The notes: generated from the sequence alone by a model not told the origin. Shown: positions 38,070 to 47,426, counted from the stretch's first letter. The stretch: DNA of 64,000 nucleotides from Phytohabitans maris (GCF_031085175.1 NZ_JAVHUY010000021.1:62001-126000); one strand, 5' to 3'. Program-made: numbers and translations.

Positions 38070-40091
38070 TCAGGGGGTTTCGCGGAGGGTCAGGCCGGTG
38101 GGGAGGCCGGTCAGGCGGGCGTGGCCGGCGGCGTCGACCGCGGCGTCGACCGGGCTGCCGGCGACTCGTAGGCCGCGCGCCCGCACGGCGCCGAGTGGGA
38201 GGGACGGGCGGAGGGTGACGCGGCCGGCTGGGACGTCGGGGTAGATGCCGAGCGCGGCGTGCAGGACCACCACGGCGGCCGCTGCGGACCAGGCTTGGGG
38301 GCGGCAGGCGGCGGGGTAGGGCATCGGGCGGGCGAAGTCCGTGCGGTCGTCGCCGCCGTAGAGTTCGGGGAGGCGGTAGTCGAAGGCCTCGCCGGCGGTC
38401 AGGAGGCCATCGGCCAGCTTGGCGGCGGCCGGCCCGAAGCCCTCGCGGGCCAGGCCGGCCAGGACGATAGCGGTGTCGTGTGCCCAGATCGAGCCGCAGT
38501 GGTACGAGAGCGGGCTGAAGCCGGCGTCCTGTGTGGACATCGTGCGCAGGCCGTAGCCGCCGGAGAGGGCGGGGGAGGCCAGCGCCTCGGCCACCGCCGT
38601 GGACTCCTTCGCGGTGAGCAGGCCGGTGCCGAGCAGGTGGCCGATGTTGCTGGTCAGCGCGTCGACCGGGCGGCCGTGGCGGTCCAGGGCCAGGGCCGGG
38701 TACGTCCCCTGTGGACCGTCGACCCAGTAGCGGGCGCGGAAGCGCTCGGCCAGTGCGCCGGCGTAGTCGCGCCAGCGGTCGGCGCCGGGGCGGTCGAAGG
38801 CGTCCAGCAGGGCGGCGCCGTGCAGTGCCGCCTGGTACGCGTAGCCCTGCACCTCGGCCAGCGCGATCGGCGGCTCGGCGTGGCGGCCGTCGCGGAAGCG
38901 GACCGCGTCGCCGGAGTCCTTCCAGCCCTGGTTGGCCAGGCCGCGCCCGCTCTCGTCGATGTACCGCACGAAGTCGGCACGGCCGCCGAAGTCGGTGTGG
39001 CCGCCCAGCCACGAGAGCGCCGCCTCGACATGCGGCAGCAGCGCGGCCACCTCCTGCGGCGGCATGCCCCAGCGCCAGGCGTCGTGCAGCAGGCTGACCC
39101 AGAGCGGGGTGGCGTCGACCGTCCCGTAGTACGCCGCCGGAAGCTCCATCAGCTCGCCCTGGTGGCGGCTGTCCTGCCGGCGTAGCTCGTGCATGATCTT
39201 TCCGGGCGCCTCGCCGGAGCGGCCGTCCTCGCGCGTGCCCTGGCGCCGGGCGAGCACCCGCAGCGTGCCGGCGGCAAGCTCGGTGCCGAGCGGGAGCAGC
39301 ATGCGGGCGGCCCAGATGCTGTCCCGCCCGAAGAGCGTGAGGAACCACGGCACCCCGGCGCCCAGGTACGTGTCGTCGCCGTCGGTCAGCCGCAGCGCGG
39401 CCAGGTCGTCCAGGGAGCGGTCGAGCAGGCGGACCAGGCGGTGGTCGTCGGCGGTGACCTCGGGGCGGGCCCACTCGACCGGCCCCTCCGGCGCGGCCAC
39501 CATCGCCCGCGGGTCGTCGATCCGCACCTGCCAGCGGAGCGTCGTGCTGCCGCGGGTGGGCAGGTCGACCGGCCAGGCGAGGCGGTCGACGCCGGCCGGC
39601 GGACCGGTCACCGTCACCGTGATGCCGCCGGCGTGCCACACCAGCGGCTCGACCGGGGTGAGCCGCGGCGCGGTGCCCCCCGACTTCACCACCTCTATCG
39701 GGGCGAGGTCGCAGGCCAGGTCGAGGGTGACGGTCGCGTGGACCGGGACGTCGGCGGCCGAGGTGACCGTGATCTCCTCGGCCATCCCGCCCGGGGTCAC
39801 CTGGCGCAGGCGGTCGATCCGCACGGTGGGGTCGGCGATCCGGGTGCCGAGCCAGCGCACGACCGAGACGAACCGGGTGGCGCCGGGACCGGCCGGGGTG
39901 TGCCCGATCGGCTCCGGCTCCCGGCCGTCGACCAGCAGCCGGGCCTCGGCGAGCGCGCGGGCGTCGGCGTGGAAGACGCCCTGGACGCCAGCCCCGCTGA
40001 CCTGCCCGCCGGCCGCGCTCAGCACGGTGGTCGGCGCCGCTGTCGTGGTCACGAGGTCGTGCAGCAGCGGCTGCAGCTTGTGGTCCGGCAC
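38070..40091 (-). CDS. glycogen-debranching-type amylo-alpha-1,6-glucosidase
   Basis: A 673-aa protein. The N-terminal beta-rich domain (GGQVSGAGVQGVFHADARALAEARLLVDG) is the glycogen debranching N-terminal domain. The (alpha/alpha)6 catalytic barrel contains YLGAGVPWFLTLFGRDSIWAARMLL, NQGWKDSGDAVRFRDG, ALAEVQGYAYQAALHGA and the SPLSYHCGSIWAHDTAIVLAG segment, with acidic residues as expected for GH63/GH133-like enzymes. No signal peptide, so probably cytoplasmic. GTG 40091 follows AGGAGG. It is divergent from the LacI-sugar ABC operon with operators between, so it probably processes the imported oligosaccharide. Confidence 0.87.
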   Translation of the reverse strand: MPDHKLQPLLHDLVTTTAAPTTVLSAAGGQVSGAGVQGVFHADARALAEARLLVDGREPEPIGHTPAGPGATRFVSVVRWLGTRIADPTVRIDRLRQVTPGGMAEEITVTSAADVPVHATVTLDLACDLAPIEVVKSGGTAPRLTPVEPLVWHAGGITVTVTGPPAGVDRLAWPVDLPTRGSTTLRWQVRIDDPRAMVAAPEGPVEWARPEVTADDHRLVRLLDRSLDDLAALRLTDGDDTYLGAGVPWFLTLFGRDSIWAARMLLPLGTELAAGTLRVLARRQGTREDGRSGEAPGKIMHELRRQDSRHQGELMELPAAYYGTVDATPLWVSLLHDAWRWGMPPQEVAALLPHVEAALSWLGGHTDFGGRADFVRYIDESGRGLANQGWKDSGDAVRFRDGRHAEPPIALAEVQGYAYQAALHGAALLDAFDRPGADRWRDYAGALAERFRARYWVDGPQGTYPALALDRHGRPVDALTSNIGHLLGTGLLTAKESTAVAEALASPALSGGYGLRTMSTQDAGFSPLSYHCGSIWAHDTAIVLAGLAREGFGPAAAKLADGLLTAGEAFDYRLPELYGGDDRTDFARPMPYPAACRPQAWSAAAAVVVLHAALGIYPDVPAGRVTLRPSLPLGAVRARGLRVAGSPVDAAVDAAGHARLTGLPTGLTLRETP

Positions 40092-40115
40092 GGGCGACTA
40101 CCTCCTGGGGACAGT

Positions 40116-40166
40116 CTTGACAGATCGGCGTGCTTGACAGATCGGCGTGCTTGACAGATTGGCGTG
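40116..40166. repeat. three 17-bp tandem repeats containing TTGACA
   Basis: Units CTTGACAGATCGGCGTG occur at 40116, 40133 and 40150 (the third has ATT for ATC). Each carries a consensus -35 hexamer on the plus strand. The 17-bp period equals the classical spacer length. The last TTGACA is followed 17 nt later by CAAAGT, a weak -10 candidate for the lacI operon. Confidence 0.8.
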
Positions 40167-40227
40167 CGCAGAGCAAAGTGCGAAACAACCCAGAAACTTG
40201 AACGATCCAATCATGCTCCACCTCGCT

Positions 40228-40239
40228 TTGAACGTTCAA
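40228..40239. promoter_or_regulatory. LacI-type operator between debranching gene and lacI
   Basis: TTGAACGTTCAA is a perfect 12-bp palindrome with the central CG typical of LacI-family operators. A second half-matching site, TTGAACGATCCAA, lies at 40198-40210, 30 bp away centre to centre. Both are in the divergent promoter region next to the encoded LacI regulator. Confidence 0.75.
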
Positions 40240-40256
40240 GGTGATAGAAGGTATGA

Positions 40257-41273
40257 ATGGCCGATAAAGTGACGATCGCCACGGTTGCCGCCCACGCCAA
40301 CGTGTCCCGGCAGACCGTCTCCAACGTGCTCAACACCCCGCACCTGGTCCGTGAGGAGACCCGGGAGCGGGTGCGCGAGGCGATCGCCGTCCTCGGCTAC
40401 CGCGCCAACCAGGCCGCCCGGCTCATGCGCACCGGCCGGTCGCACCTGCTGGCCGTGCGGATCGAGCCGACCCGCGACGGGATCAACGGCTCGGTCCTCG
40501 ACCGCTTCCTGCACGGGCTGACCGAGGCGGCGGCCCCGGCGGGATACCGCATCCTGCTCTACGCCGCCGCCGACGACCAGGCCGAGATCGCCACCTACGA
40601 CGACCTGCTCGCCACGTACGAGCTGGACGGCTTCGTGCTCACCAGCACCCACCACGGCGACGTGCGCACGTCGTGGCTGGCCGAGCGGGGGGTGCCGTTC
40701 GTGACGTTCGGCCGTCCGTGGGGCCGGCTCGGTGCGGACGCGCGGACCGAGCCGGCGGCACTCTCGGGTGCCGCCGGCAGCCACCCCTGGGTCGACGTCG
40801 ACAACGCCGCCGGCACCGCCGCCGCCACCCGGCACCTGCTCGACGCCGGGCACCGGCGGATCGGCTTCATCGGCTGGCCGGAGGGCTCCGGTGTGGGTGA
40901 CGAGCGCCGCGCCGGCTGGGCCGCCACCGCCGGCGCCGACCTGCCCGAGCTCGCCCGCGCCACAGTGGACGGTGTCGCCGAGGGTGAGGCGGCCGCCCAC
41001 GACCTTCTGTCCATATCGGATCCACCCACCGCCCTGGTGTGCGCGAGCGACTCGCTGGCCGCCGGAGCCTACGGTGTCGCGCCTCCGGGCGTGGCGGTCA
41101 CCGGCTTCGACGACACGGCGGTCGCCCGCGTGCTCGGGCTCACCAGCGTGGCGCAGCCGCTCGCCGAGGCGGCCGCCCGCTGTGTCGACCTTCTCGCCGG
41201 CGTGCTCGACGGGGGCGCCGCGCCGCATCCCGTGCTCCTCCCACCCTCCCTCGTGATCCGCCAGTCAGCCTGA
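40257..41273 (+). CDS. LacI-family transcriptional regulator
   Basis: A 338-aa repressor. The N-terminal HTH and hinge read VTIATVAAHANVSRQTVSNVLNTPHLVREETRERVREAIAVLGYRANQAAR. A periplasmic-binding-protein-like effector domain follows (LLAVRIEPTRDG, HRRIGFIGWPEG, ALVCASDSLAAGAYG, VTGFDDTAVARVLGLTSVAQPLAEAA). It heads the sugar ABC operon with a 12-bp gap to the binding protein. TTGAACGTTCAA 17 bp upstream of the ATG is the likely operator, giving autoregulation and control of the divergent debranching gene. Confidence 0.93.
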   Translation: MADKVTIATVAAHANVSRQTVSNVLNTPHLVREETRERVREAIAVLGYRANQAARLMRTGRSHLLAVRIEPTRDGINGSVLDRFLHGLTEAAAPAGYRILLYAAADDQAEIATYDDLLATYELDGFVLTSTHHGDVRTSWLAERGVPFVTFGRPWGRLGADARTEPAALSGAAGSHPWVDVDNAAGTAAATRHLLDAGHRRIGFIGWPEGSGVGDERRAGWAATAGADLPELARATVDGVAEGEAAAHDLLSISDPPTALVCASDSLAAGAYGVAPPGVAVTGFDDTAVARVLGLTSVAQPLAEAAARCVDLLAGVLDGGAAPHPVLLPPSLVIRQSA

Positions 41274-41285
41274 AGGAGATCGGAA

Positions 41286-42521
41286 ATGCCACATAGGACA
41301 GTCCTGGCGGCCTTCGCGGCCGGTGCCCTGCTGGCGAGCGCCGCGTGCGGCAGCGGCTTCGACGACGATTCCGCGGACACCCCGCAGCGGTCCGGGCCGG
41401 TGTCGTTGCAGATCCTCATCGGCTCCTCCGGCCAGGCCGAGACGACCGCGGTGCAGGAGGCCGCCGCGAAGTGGGCCAGCTCGTCCGGAAACACCGCCAC
41501 CGTCACGCCCGCGCAGGACCTGACCCAGCAGCTCGGCCAGGCGTTCGCCGGAGACAGCCCGCCGGACGTGTTCTATGTGGACGCCGTCCGCCTCGCCGAC
41601 TACGCGAGCGTGGGTGCGCTGGAGCCGTACGGCGACAAGATCAGTAACCCGGACGACTTCTACGAGAGCCTGCGCACCGCGTTCACGTACGACGGCAAGC
41701 TCTACTGCGCCCCCAAGGACTTCTCCACGCTCGCGCTGGTGGTCAACACCGATCTGTGGAGCAAGGCCGGCCTGACCGAGGCGGACGTGCCGACCACCTG
41801 GGACCAGCTCACCTCGGTCTCGCAAAAGATCAAGAGCAGCGGCACGGTACCGCTGGCGCTCGGCGACACCCGCGACCGGATCGGCGCGTTCATGGTGCAG
41901 GCCGGCGGCTGGATCACCAGCGCGGACGGCAAGACGGCCACCGCCGACAGCCCGGAAAACCTCCAGGCCCTCCAGTACGTCCAGGGGCTGCTGAAGAACA
42001 AGTACGCCCAGTACCCGAAGGCGCTGGACGCCGGCTGGGCCGGTGAGGCGTTCGGCAAGGGCAAGGCCGCGATGACCATCGAGGGCAACTGGATCAAGGG
42101 TGCGCTGCGGGCCGACTTCCCGAACGTGAAGTACACCGTGCACCCGCTCCCTGCCGGTCCCAAGGGCCAGGGCACGCTCTCGTTCACCACGTGCTGGGGC
42201 GTCGCGGCCAAGAGCAAGAACAAGGACGCGGCGGTCAACTTCGTCGAGGCGATGACCACGGCCGAACAGCAGATGACGTTCGCCAAGGCCTTCGGCGTGA
42301 TGCCGTCGCGCCAGTCGGCCGGCGCCCAGTTCACCCAGCAGTACCCGGACGACAAGGCGTTCATCGACGGCGCCGGGTACGCGCAGGGCCCGGTCAACGC
42401 GCCCAAGATGGACAGCGTCCTGGCCGACTTCGACACCGGCCTGCAGGGCCTGGCGAACGGTGACCCCAAGGCGCTGCTGGGCCGCGTGCAGAAGAACACC
42501 GAGTCGGCGCTTGGACGATGA
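41286..42521 (+). CDS. sugar ABC transporter substrate-binding lipoprotein
   Basis: A 411-aa solute-binding protein. The signal peptide MPHRTVLAAFAAGALLASAACGSG carries a lipobox with Cys 21. The mature part has cluster-1 features of carbohydrate-binding proteins (SPPDVFYVDAVRLADYASVGALEPY; ALVVNTDLWSKAGL; GKAAMTIEGNW). AAGGAGATC precedes the ATG. The cluster context (debranching enzyme) suggests malto- or isomalto-oligosaccharides. Confidence 0.93.
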   Translation: MPHRTVLAAFAAGALLASAACGSGFDDDSADTPQRSGPVSLQILIGSSGQAETTAVQEAAAKWASSSGNTATVTPAQDLTQQLGQAFAGDSPPDVFYVDAVRLADYASVGALEPYGDKISNPDDFYESLRTAFTYDGKLYCAPKDFSTLALVVNTDLWSKAGLTEADVPTTWDQLTSVSQKIKSSGTVPLALGDTRDRIGAFMVQAGGWITSADGKTATADSPENLQALQYVQGLLKNKYAQYPKALDAGWAGEAFGKGKAAMTIEGNWIKGALRADFPNVKYTVHPLPAGPKGQGTLSFTTCWGVAAKSKNKDAAVNFVEAMTTAEQQMTFAKAFGVMPSRQSAGAQFTQQYPDDKAFIDGAGYAQGPVNAPKMDSVLADFDTGLQGLANGDPKALLGRVQKNTESALGR

Positions 42522-43525
42522 GGACGCGCAGCGAGAGCCTGGCGGGTTGGCTCTTCGTCGCCCCCGTGGTGCTGATCCTGGGCGTCTTCCTGCTGCTGCC
42601 GATCCTGATGGCGCTCTGGGTCAGCCTCACCGGCTGGAACGGGCAGGGTAGCCCGTTCCGGTCCGGGGTGCCCTTCGTCGGCGCGGACAACTACACCTCC
42701 CTCTTCACCGAGGACGGCCTGCCCCGCCAGGACTTCATGACGAGCATCCGCAACAACGTGTACTACGTGCTGCTCGTGGTGCCGGCGCAGACCGCGCTGG
42801 CGCTCGGGCTCGCGCTCGTCGTCAACCAGCGGATGCTCAAGCGCAAAGGGTTCTTCCGGACCGCGTTCTACTTCCCGTCGGTCACCAGCTCGGTGGCGAT
42901 CAGCGTGGTGTTCCTGTTCGTCTTCGCCAACTCCGGCGCGGTCAACGCCCTGCTCGGCGCGGTCGGGATCGACGGGCCGGTGTGGTTCGACGACTCGCGC
43001 GGCCTCATCCACGTACTGCTCGGGACGGTTGGCGTCGACAACCCGCCCGGCGCGCTCGCCAACCACAGCGTGCTGGGCCTGACCTGGTGGGATTGGGTCT
43101 CCGGGCCGAGCGTGGCGATGTGCGCGATCATCGTGCTGGTCGTGTGGACCACCTCCGGCACGTTCATGCTGATGTTTCTCGCCGCCCTGCAGGCCATCCC
43201 CCAGCAGGTGGAGGAGGCGAGCCTCATCGACGGCGCCAACCGCTGGCAGCGGCTGCGCTTCGTCACGATCCCGATGATCAGGCCGACCATGTTTCTGGTG
43301 CTCACGCTCGGGCTGATCAGCACCTGGCAGGTCTTCGACCAGATCTACGTGATGAGCCAGGGCAACCCGGCCAAGACCACGCTCACCCCGGCCTTCCTGT
43401 CGTACCGCACGGCTTTCAAGGACTTCGAGTACGGCCGGGGCGCCGCGATCTCGTTCGTGCTCTTCCTGATCATCGTGGTGATGACGCTGGTGCAGCGGTG
43501 GATGCTCCGGGAGCGCCGGTCATGA
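42518..43525 (+). CDS. sugar ABC transporter permease 1 (MalF type)
   Basis: A 335-aa permease. The first helix is WLFVAPVVLILGVFLLLPILMALWVSL. The EAA loop that docks to the ATPase reads VEEASLIDGANRWQRLRFVTIPMI. An additional roughly 50-residue loop after the third helix (GVDNPPGALANHSVLGLTWWD) is longer than in typical homologues. It overlaps the binding-protein gene (ATGA). No ATPase gene is in the operon, so a shared MsiK-type ATPase elsewhere is presumed. Confidence 0.93.
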   Translation: MRTRSESLAGWLFVAPVVLILGVFLLLPILMALWVSLTGWNGQGSPFRSGVPFVGADNYTSLFTEDGLPRQDFMTSIRNNVYYVLLVVPAQTALALGLALVVNQRMLKRKGFFRTAFYFPSVTSSVAISVVFLFVFANSGAVNALLGAVGIDGPVWFDDSRGLIHVLLGTVGVDNPPGALANHSVLGLTWWDWVSGPSVAMCAIIVLVVWTTSGTFMLMFLAALQAIPQQVEEASLIDGANRWQRLRFVTIPMIRPTMFLVLTLGLISTWQVFDQIYVMSQGNPAKTTLTPAFLSYRTAFKDFEYGRGAAISFVLFLIIVVMTLVQRWMLRERRS

Positions 43526-44364
43526 GGCGGCAGCCGCGGGGCCTGGTCAACACGTTCGTCGGGTACTCGATCCTGATCTTCTTCGCGCTGGTCTTCCTGT
43601 ACCCCTTCGTGATCCAGCTCGCCAACTCCCTGAAGACCGAGCCGGACGCGGCGGCCAACCCGCTCTCCCCGGTGCCCGGCCCGGTGTCGTTCGCCAGCTT
43701 CGAGCGGATCTTCGAGGGGACAGACTTTCCGCTCTGGCTGGGCAACTCGCTGCTGGTGACCCTGGTGCTCACGGCCGGCCGGGTGTTCTTCGACTCGCTG
43801 GCCGGGTACGCGCTGGCCCGCCTCCGCTTCGCCGGACGGCGGGCCATCTTCGCGGGCGTCGTCGCGGTGATAGCGGTGCCCGGCGTGGTGCTGCTGATCC
43901 CGAAGTTTCTGGTGCTCAACCAGCTCGGCATCTACGACAGCTACACCGCGCTGATCCTGCCGATCATCGTGGACGCGGCCGGCGTGTTCATCATGAAGCA
44001 GTTCTTCGAGTCGGTGCCGGCCAGCATGGAGGAGGCGGCCCGGATCGACGGGGCGGGCGTGTTCCGCACGTACTGGTCGGTGGTGCTGCCGATGGCCCGG
44101 CCGGCGCTGATCACGCTCACGATCCTGTCGTTCCAGGGCTCGTGGAACGAGTTTCCGCACACCCTCGTCGCCGTCCAGAACCCGGACCTCTTCACGCTCC
44201 CGCGCGGCCTGGCCGACCTGGTCAGCGGCTCGCTCGGCACCGGCACGCAGTACCCGCTCAAGCTCGGCGCCGCCCTGCTCGCCACGATCCCGGTGGCCGT
44301 CATCTTCGTGATCTTCCAGCGCTACTTCGTCCGCGGTGCCACCGAAGGCGCCGAGAAGGGCTGA
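43522..44364 (+). CDS. sugar ABC transporter permease 2 (MalG type)
   Basis: A 280-aa permease. About six membrane helices are visible, starting VGYSILIFFALVFLYPFVIQLANSLKT. The EAA loop reads SMEEAARIDGAGVFRTYWSVVLPMARPAL. It overlaps permease 1 by ATGA and is the last gene of the operon; two hairpins follow. It would pair with the MalF-type permease to import an oligosaccharide. Confidence 0.93.
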   Translation: MRRQPRGLVNTFVGYSILIFFALVFLYPFVIQLANSLKTEPDAAANPLSPVPGPVSFASFERIFEGTDFPLWLGNSLLVTLVLTAGRVFFDSLAGYALARLRFAGRRAIFAGVVAVIAVPGVVLLIPKFLVLNQLGIYDSYTALILPIIVDAAGVFIMKQFFESVPASMEEAARIDGAGVFRTYWSVVLPMARPALITLTILSFQGSWNEFPHTLVAVQNPDLFTLPRGLADLVSGSLGTGTQYPLKLGAALLATIPVAVIFVIFQRYFVRGATEGAEKG

Positions 44365-44376
44365 ACCCATTGAGCT

Positions 44377-44393
44377 ACCGCGATGTCCGCGGT
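44377..44393 (+). terminator. hairpin after sugar ABC operon
   Basis: ACCGCG pairs with CGCGGT across a 5-nt loop, 12 nt after the permease stop. Short but well placed. Confidence 0.5.
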
Positions 44394-44558
44394 GGTCCGG
44401 ACCGTTGCGCGGGGTGCTTTCCCGCAGCCTCACCCTCCGCGTCCGCGGATCTTGCCAACGCCGTCGCTCCGCGCCACCCACCCCGGCTCGATCTACGCCA
44501 AGACCTGAGCAATCGCGACGGCCACGGCGGTTCGGATCCCGCGCGATCGTCCACCAGT

Positions 44559-44606
44559 GATCGTGGTATTCCAGTGCCCCTACAGGGGCACCTCGGTACC
44601 ACGATC
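44559..44606. repeat. 48-bp composite palindrome (nested hairpins)
   Basis: The outer stem GATCGTGGTA pairs with TACCACGATC; an inner stem TGCCCC pairs with GGGGCA around a TACA loop; unpaired TTCCAG and CCTCGG separate them. It lies between the convergent permease and GNAT genes in a 354-bp gap (44365-44718) with no other gene. It may be a bidirectional terminator or REP-like element. Confidence 0.75.
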
Positions 44607-44718
44607 TGACTCCGCGCTGGACGGGCACGGTGAGCCACCCCCTCTCCGGGCCGCACGGTCTCTGGAGTCGTTCGGCACGGACCGGTCCGCTGACTCGGGC
44701 CGGGGCATTGAAGCTCGT

Positions 44719-45270
44719 CTAGAGGCTCGTGTGCAGGCGGTGCTGGGGGATGAGCTGGTCGTCGACGTCCAGGGCGCGGGTGGCGCCGTCCGGCTCCCAG
44801 CCGGCCGAGCCGAGGAACTTGCGGCTCGCCGGGTCGCCGTCGTAGACCCAGGCCACCGCCGTGGCCAGGGCGTCTTCGCGCCAGAGGTCGACGCTCGCGG
44901 CGAGCAGCCGGCTGCCGTGGCCGCGGCGGCCCCAGCGTGGCTCGACCAGCAGGTCGGTGACGGCCGCGACGTCCGCGGCGAGGGGCGGCTCGTCGGGCGC
45001 GAGCGCCTGCTCGTCGGCCGGGCCGGAGGCGGCGAACCCGACCAGGTACGTGCTCTCCGCCTGCTCGAAGGCGACCAGCACCCGGTGCCGCGGCGAGGGT
45101 GGGGCCTCGATCGCCGCGCGCCACTGGTCAGCCATCCACGCCTCGTCGAGCCGGTCGAGGGCACGGGCGGGGAGCACCCTGCGGTACGCGGTCCGCCAGG
45201 TCGAGAGCTGGATGCGCGCGATCTCGCCGGCGTCCTCGGGACGGGCCGGCCGGACGTACCCCGTGGCCAT
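44719..45270 (-). CDS. GNAT-family N-acetyltransferase
   Basis: A 183-aa acetyltransferase. [31 protein letters not shown] is the usual N-terminal helix pair. The acetyl-CoA site is [25 protein letters not shown] (motif A, about 118-142). [23 protein letters not shown] is motif B. ATG 45270 is chosen as it gives the canonical N-terminus and has TAGGCT 8 nt upstream. It is convergent with the sugar operon. Acceptor substrate unknown. Confidence 0.87.
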   Translation of the reverse strand: MATGYVRPARPEDAGEIARIQLSTWRTAYRRVLPARALDRLDEAWMADQWRAAIEAPPSPRHRVLVAFEQAESTYLVGFAASGPADEQALAPDEPPLAADVAAVTDLLVEPRWGRRGHGSRLLAASVDLWREDALATAVAWVYDGDPASRKFLGSAGWEPDGATRALDVDDQLIPQHRLHTSL

Positions 45271-45278
45271 GGGTGACC

Positions 45279-45284
45279 AGCCTA
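45279..45284 (-). promoter_or_regulatory. -10-like TAGGCT box for GNAT gene
   Basis: On the minus strand TAGGCT lies 8 nt before the ATG at 45270, a leaderless-type spacing. Confidence 0.45.
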
Positions 45285-45326
45285 CGGAGGTGGATCCGGC
45301 CCGCTGCGGCCGGCCCACGACGGCGG

Positions 45327-46154
45327 TCAGGCCACCCGGCGGCCGCGGCCCGCGGTCAGGCCCGAGCGGATCGTGCGGGCGGTCTCGGCGCTGCCCAGCC
45401 CGGCGGCGAGCGCGGCCGGCGTCAGGGCACTCACCACGTCGTACCGGTCGAGGTGCCCGGCGGCCACCAGCCGGCCCAGGCTGCGGGCGGCCCGGTACAG
45501 CGTGTTGTTGCGCTCGCCGACCGGCGCGGACCGCACCCGCGTGACCTCGTTGTCCAGCGCGGCGGCCGCGTATCGCCCGGGGTGGCGCACCACCGTCGGC
45601 AGGGGCGGCGGTGGCGGGACGACCAGGCGCAGCAGCGCCGGCGGGCAGGGTGGCGCCGGGCCGTGGCTGATCCACCGGTAGCGCGTGCCGTTGCCGTGCA
45701 CGGAGGGCGGCGCCACCACGTAGCCGCCCTCGCCGCGCCAGTCGACGCCGGGCAGCAGCCGCACCCGGCTGGGCGCTCCGGTGGCCGCGAAGTACAGGTG
45801 GAGGCCGCCCGAGCCGGTCCGCACGAGCGGGGTGTCGAGCAGGTCGCCGATGAGCTCATGGAGCAGGTGCAGGCCGGCCGGAGTGTCCACATCGCACACG
45901 TCGATCGCGATGCCGGTGCGCAGCCCCACGTTCGCCTCCGGCCAGGCGGCCCACCAGCGGCGCACCTGCTCGGGGTCGGTGCTCGCCTCGTGCAGCCCGG
46001 CCGTGATCAGGCGGGGGTGCCACCGTGGGTGCTTGCCGGGCCGGTCGCAGTGCGGGCGCCGGCACGAGCAGCGCCCGCCGCCGAGGCCGGTGTGGAGGGG
46101 GAGCACGGGTACGCCGCTCGACGCATACCACAGAGCGCTCTCGACCGGTCGCAT
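45327..46154 (-). CDS. stand-alone bifunctional DNA primase/polymerase (PrimPol domain)
   Basis: A 275-aa protein. The N-terminal PrimPol domain ([32 protein letters not shown]) has the metal-binding [13 protein letters not shown] (about 83-95) and [16 protein letters not shown], matching the archaeo-eukaryotic primase-like family found in plasmids and integrative elements. The C-terminal 90 residues are helical ([23 protein letters not shown]), a primase C-terminal-like part. There is no helicase or integrase beside it, so it is an orphan copy; stand-alone versions are frequent in actinobacteria. Role unknown. Confidence 0.85.
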   Translation of the reverse strand: MRPVESALWYASSGVPVLPLHTGLGGGRCSCRRPHCDRPGKHPRWHPRLITAGLHEASTDPEQVRRWWAAWPEANVGLRTGIAIDVCDVDTPAGLHLLHELIGDLLDTPLVRTGSGGLHLYFAATGAPSRVRLLPGVDWRGEGGYVVAPPSVHGNGTRYRWISHGPAPPCPPALLRLVVPPPPPLPTVVRHPGRYAAAALDNEVTRVRSAPVGERNNTLYRAARSLGRLVAAGHLDRYDVVSALTPAALAAGLGSAETARTIRSGLTAGRGRRVA

Positions 46155-46160
46155 CCCGTA

Positions 46161-46166
46161 ATCGTA
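46161..46166 (-). promoter_or_regulatory. -10-like TACGAT box for PrimPol gene
   Basis: On the minus strand TACGAT lies 6 nt before the ATG at 46154, suggesting a leaderless mRNA. Confidence 0.45.
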
Positions 46167-46200
46167 TCGAACACGCGTGCTAATTGTCGTACGGCTGAGT

Positions 46201-46206
46201 TAACGT
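46201..46206 (+). promoter_or_regulatory. -10-like TAACGT box for YcaQ-like gene
   Basis: TAACGT lies 8 nt before the ATG at 46215. It forms a divergent pair with the PrimPol box within 60 bp. Confidence 0.45.
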
Positions 46207-46214
46207 CCGGTGCG

Positions 46215-47420
46215 ATGGCCGTTCCAGAGACTTTGTCGATCGCCCAGGCCCGCCGGATCGCGCTGGCCGCCCAGGGCTTCGCCGACCCCCCGCCGGCGGG
46301 GGCCGTGACGATGCGCCACCTGCGCCGGGTGCTGTCCCGCACCGCGCTGCTGCAGATGGACTCGGTCAACGTGCTGCAGCGCGCCCACTACCTGCCGATC
46401 TACAGCCGCTTGGGCCCCTATCCCACGGCCCTGCTCGACCGCGCGGCCTACGGGCGGCCCCCGGAGCTCTTCGAGTACTGGGGGCACGAGGCCTCGCTCA
46501 TCCCGCTGGCGCTGCACCCCGCGCTGCGGTGGCGGATGGCCGGCGCCCACGCCTGGGGAAACGTGCGGCGGATCGCCGACGAGGAGCCGGCGCTGGTCGA
46601 CTGGGTGCGCGACGAGGTCCGGGTCAACGGCCCGCTCACCGCCGCCGAGATCGAGCACGACGCGCCCCGGGAAAAGGGCAACTGGGGGTGGAACTGGTCG
46701 TCCGTCAAGCGGGCGCTGGAGTTCCTCTTCTGGGCCGGCGAGGTGGTCGCCGCCCGGCGCAACGGCAGCTTCGCCCGGGTCTACGACCTGCCCGAGCGGG
46801 TGCTGCCGGCGCGGGTGCTGGCCGCGCCCACCCCGACCCCCGCCGAGGCCTACCGGGAGCTGGTCGCGGTGGCCGCCCGCTCGCTGGGGGTGGCGGCCGA
46901 GTTCGAGCTGCGCGACTACTTCCGGCTGCCGGTCGCCGGTGCCCGCGACGCGATCCCCGAGCTCGTCGAGGCCGGCGTGCTGACCCCGGTCGAGGTGCGC
47001 GGCTGGCGCCAGCCGGCCTACCTGCACGCCGACGCCAAGCTGCCCCGCCGGGTGCGGGGCGACACGCTGGTCAGCCCGTTCGACCCGCTGATCTGGGAGC
47101 GGGCCCGCACCGAGCGGCTGTTCGGCTTCAGCTACCGGATCGAGATCTACACGCCGGCACACAAGCGGGTGCACGGCTACTACGTGCTGCCGTTCCTGCA
47201 GGGTGACCGGCTCACCGCGCGGGTCGACCTCAAGGCCGACCGCAAGGCCGGGGTGCTGCGGGTGCCGGCCGCGTGGCTGGAGCCGGGCGCAGACCCGGAC
47301 ACCACCGCGGAGGCGCTCGCCGCCGAGCTGCGGCGGCTCGCGGAGTGGCTGGGCCTGTCGGAAGTGGCACCGCCCGAGGGCGGAGACCTCAAGATGAGAA
47401 GCGCCCTCGGTGTACCGTGA
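46215..47420 (+). CDS. YcaQ-like winged-helix DNA glycosylase
   Basis: A 401-aa HTH_42-family protein. [19 protein letters not shown] starts the tandem winged helices. The QxD catalytic motif is in [23 protein letters not shown] (Gln/Asp as in E. coli YcaQ, which unhooks interstrand crosslinks). [14 protein letters not shown] and [44 protein letters not shown] are further family signatures. It is divergent from the PrimPol gene. Activity on crosslinked or alkylated DNA is inferred from the family. Confidence 0.88.
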   Translation: MAVPETLSIAQARRIALAAQGFADPPPAGAVTMRHLRRVLSRTALLQMDSVNVLQRAHYLPIYSRLGPYPTALLDRAAYGRPPELFEYWGHEASLIPLALHPALRWRMAGAHAWGNVRRIADEEPALVDWVRDEVRVNGPLTAAEIEHDAPREKGNWGWNWSSVKRALEFLFWAGEVVAARRNGSFARVYDLPERVLPARVLAAPTPTPAEAYRELVAVAARSLGVAAEFELRDYFRLPVAGARDAIPELVEAGVLTPVEVRGWRQPAYLHADAKLPRRVRGDTLVSPFDPLIWERARTERLFGFSYRIEIYTPAHKRVHGYYVLPFLQGDRLTARVDLKADRKAGVLRVPAAWLEPGADPDTTAEALAAELRRLAEWLGLSEVAPPEGGDLKMRSALGVP

Positions 47421-47426
47421 GCGAGT

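Noticed and set aside
45327-46154. Integrated plasmid or phage around the PrimPol gene
   Set aside because: No integrase, replication helicase, transfer genes or att-like repeats are nearby; flanking genes are ordinary chromosomal types.
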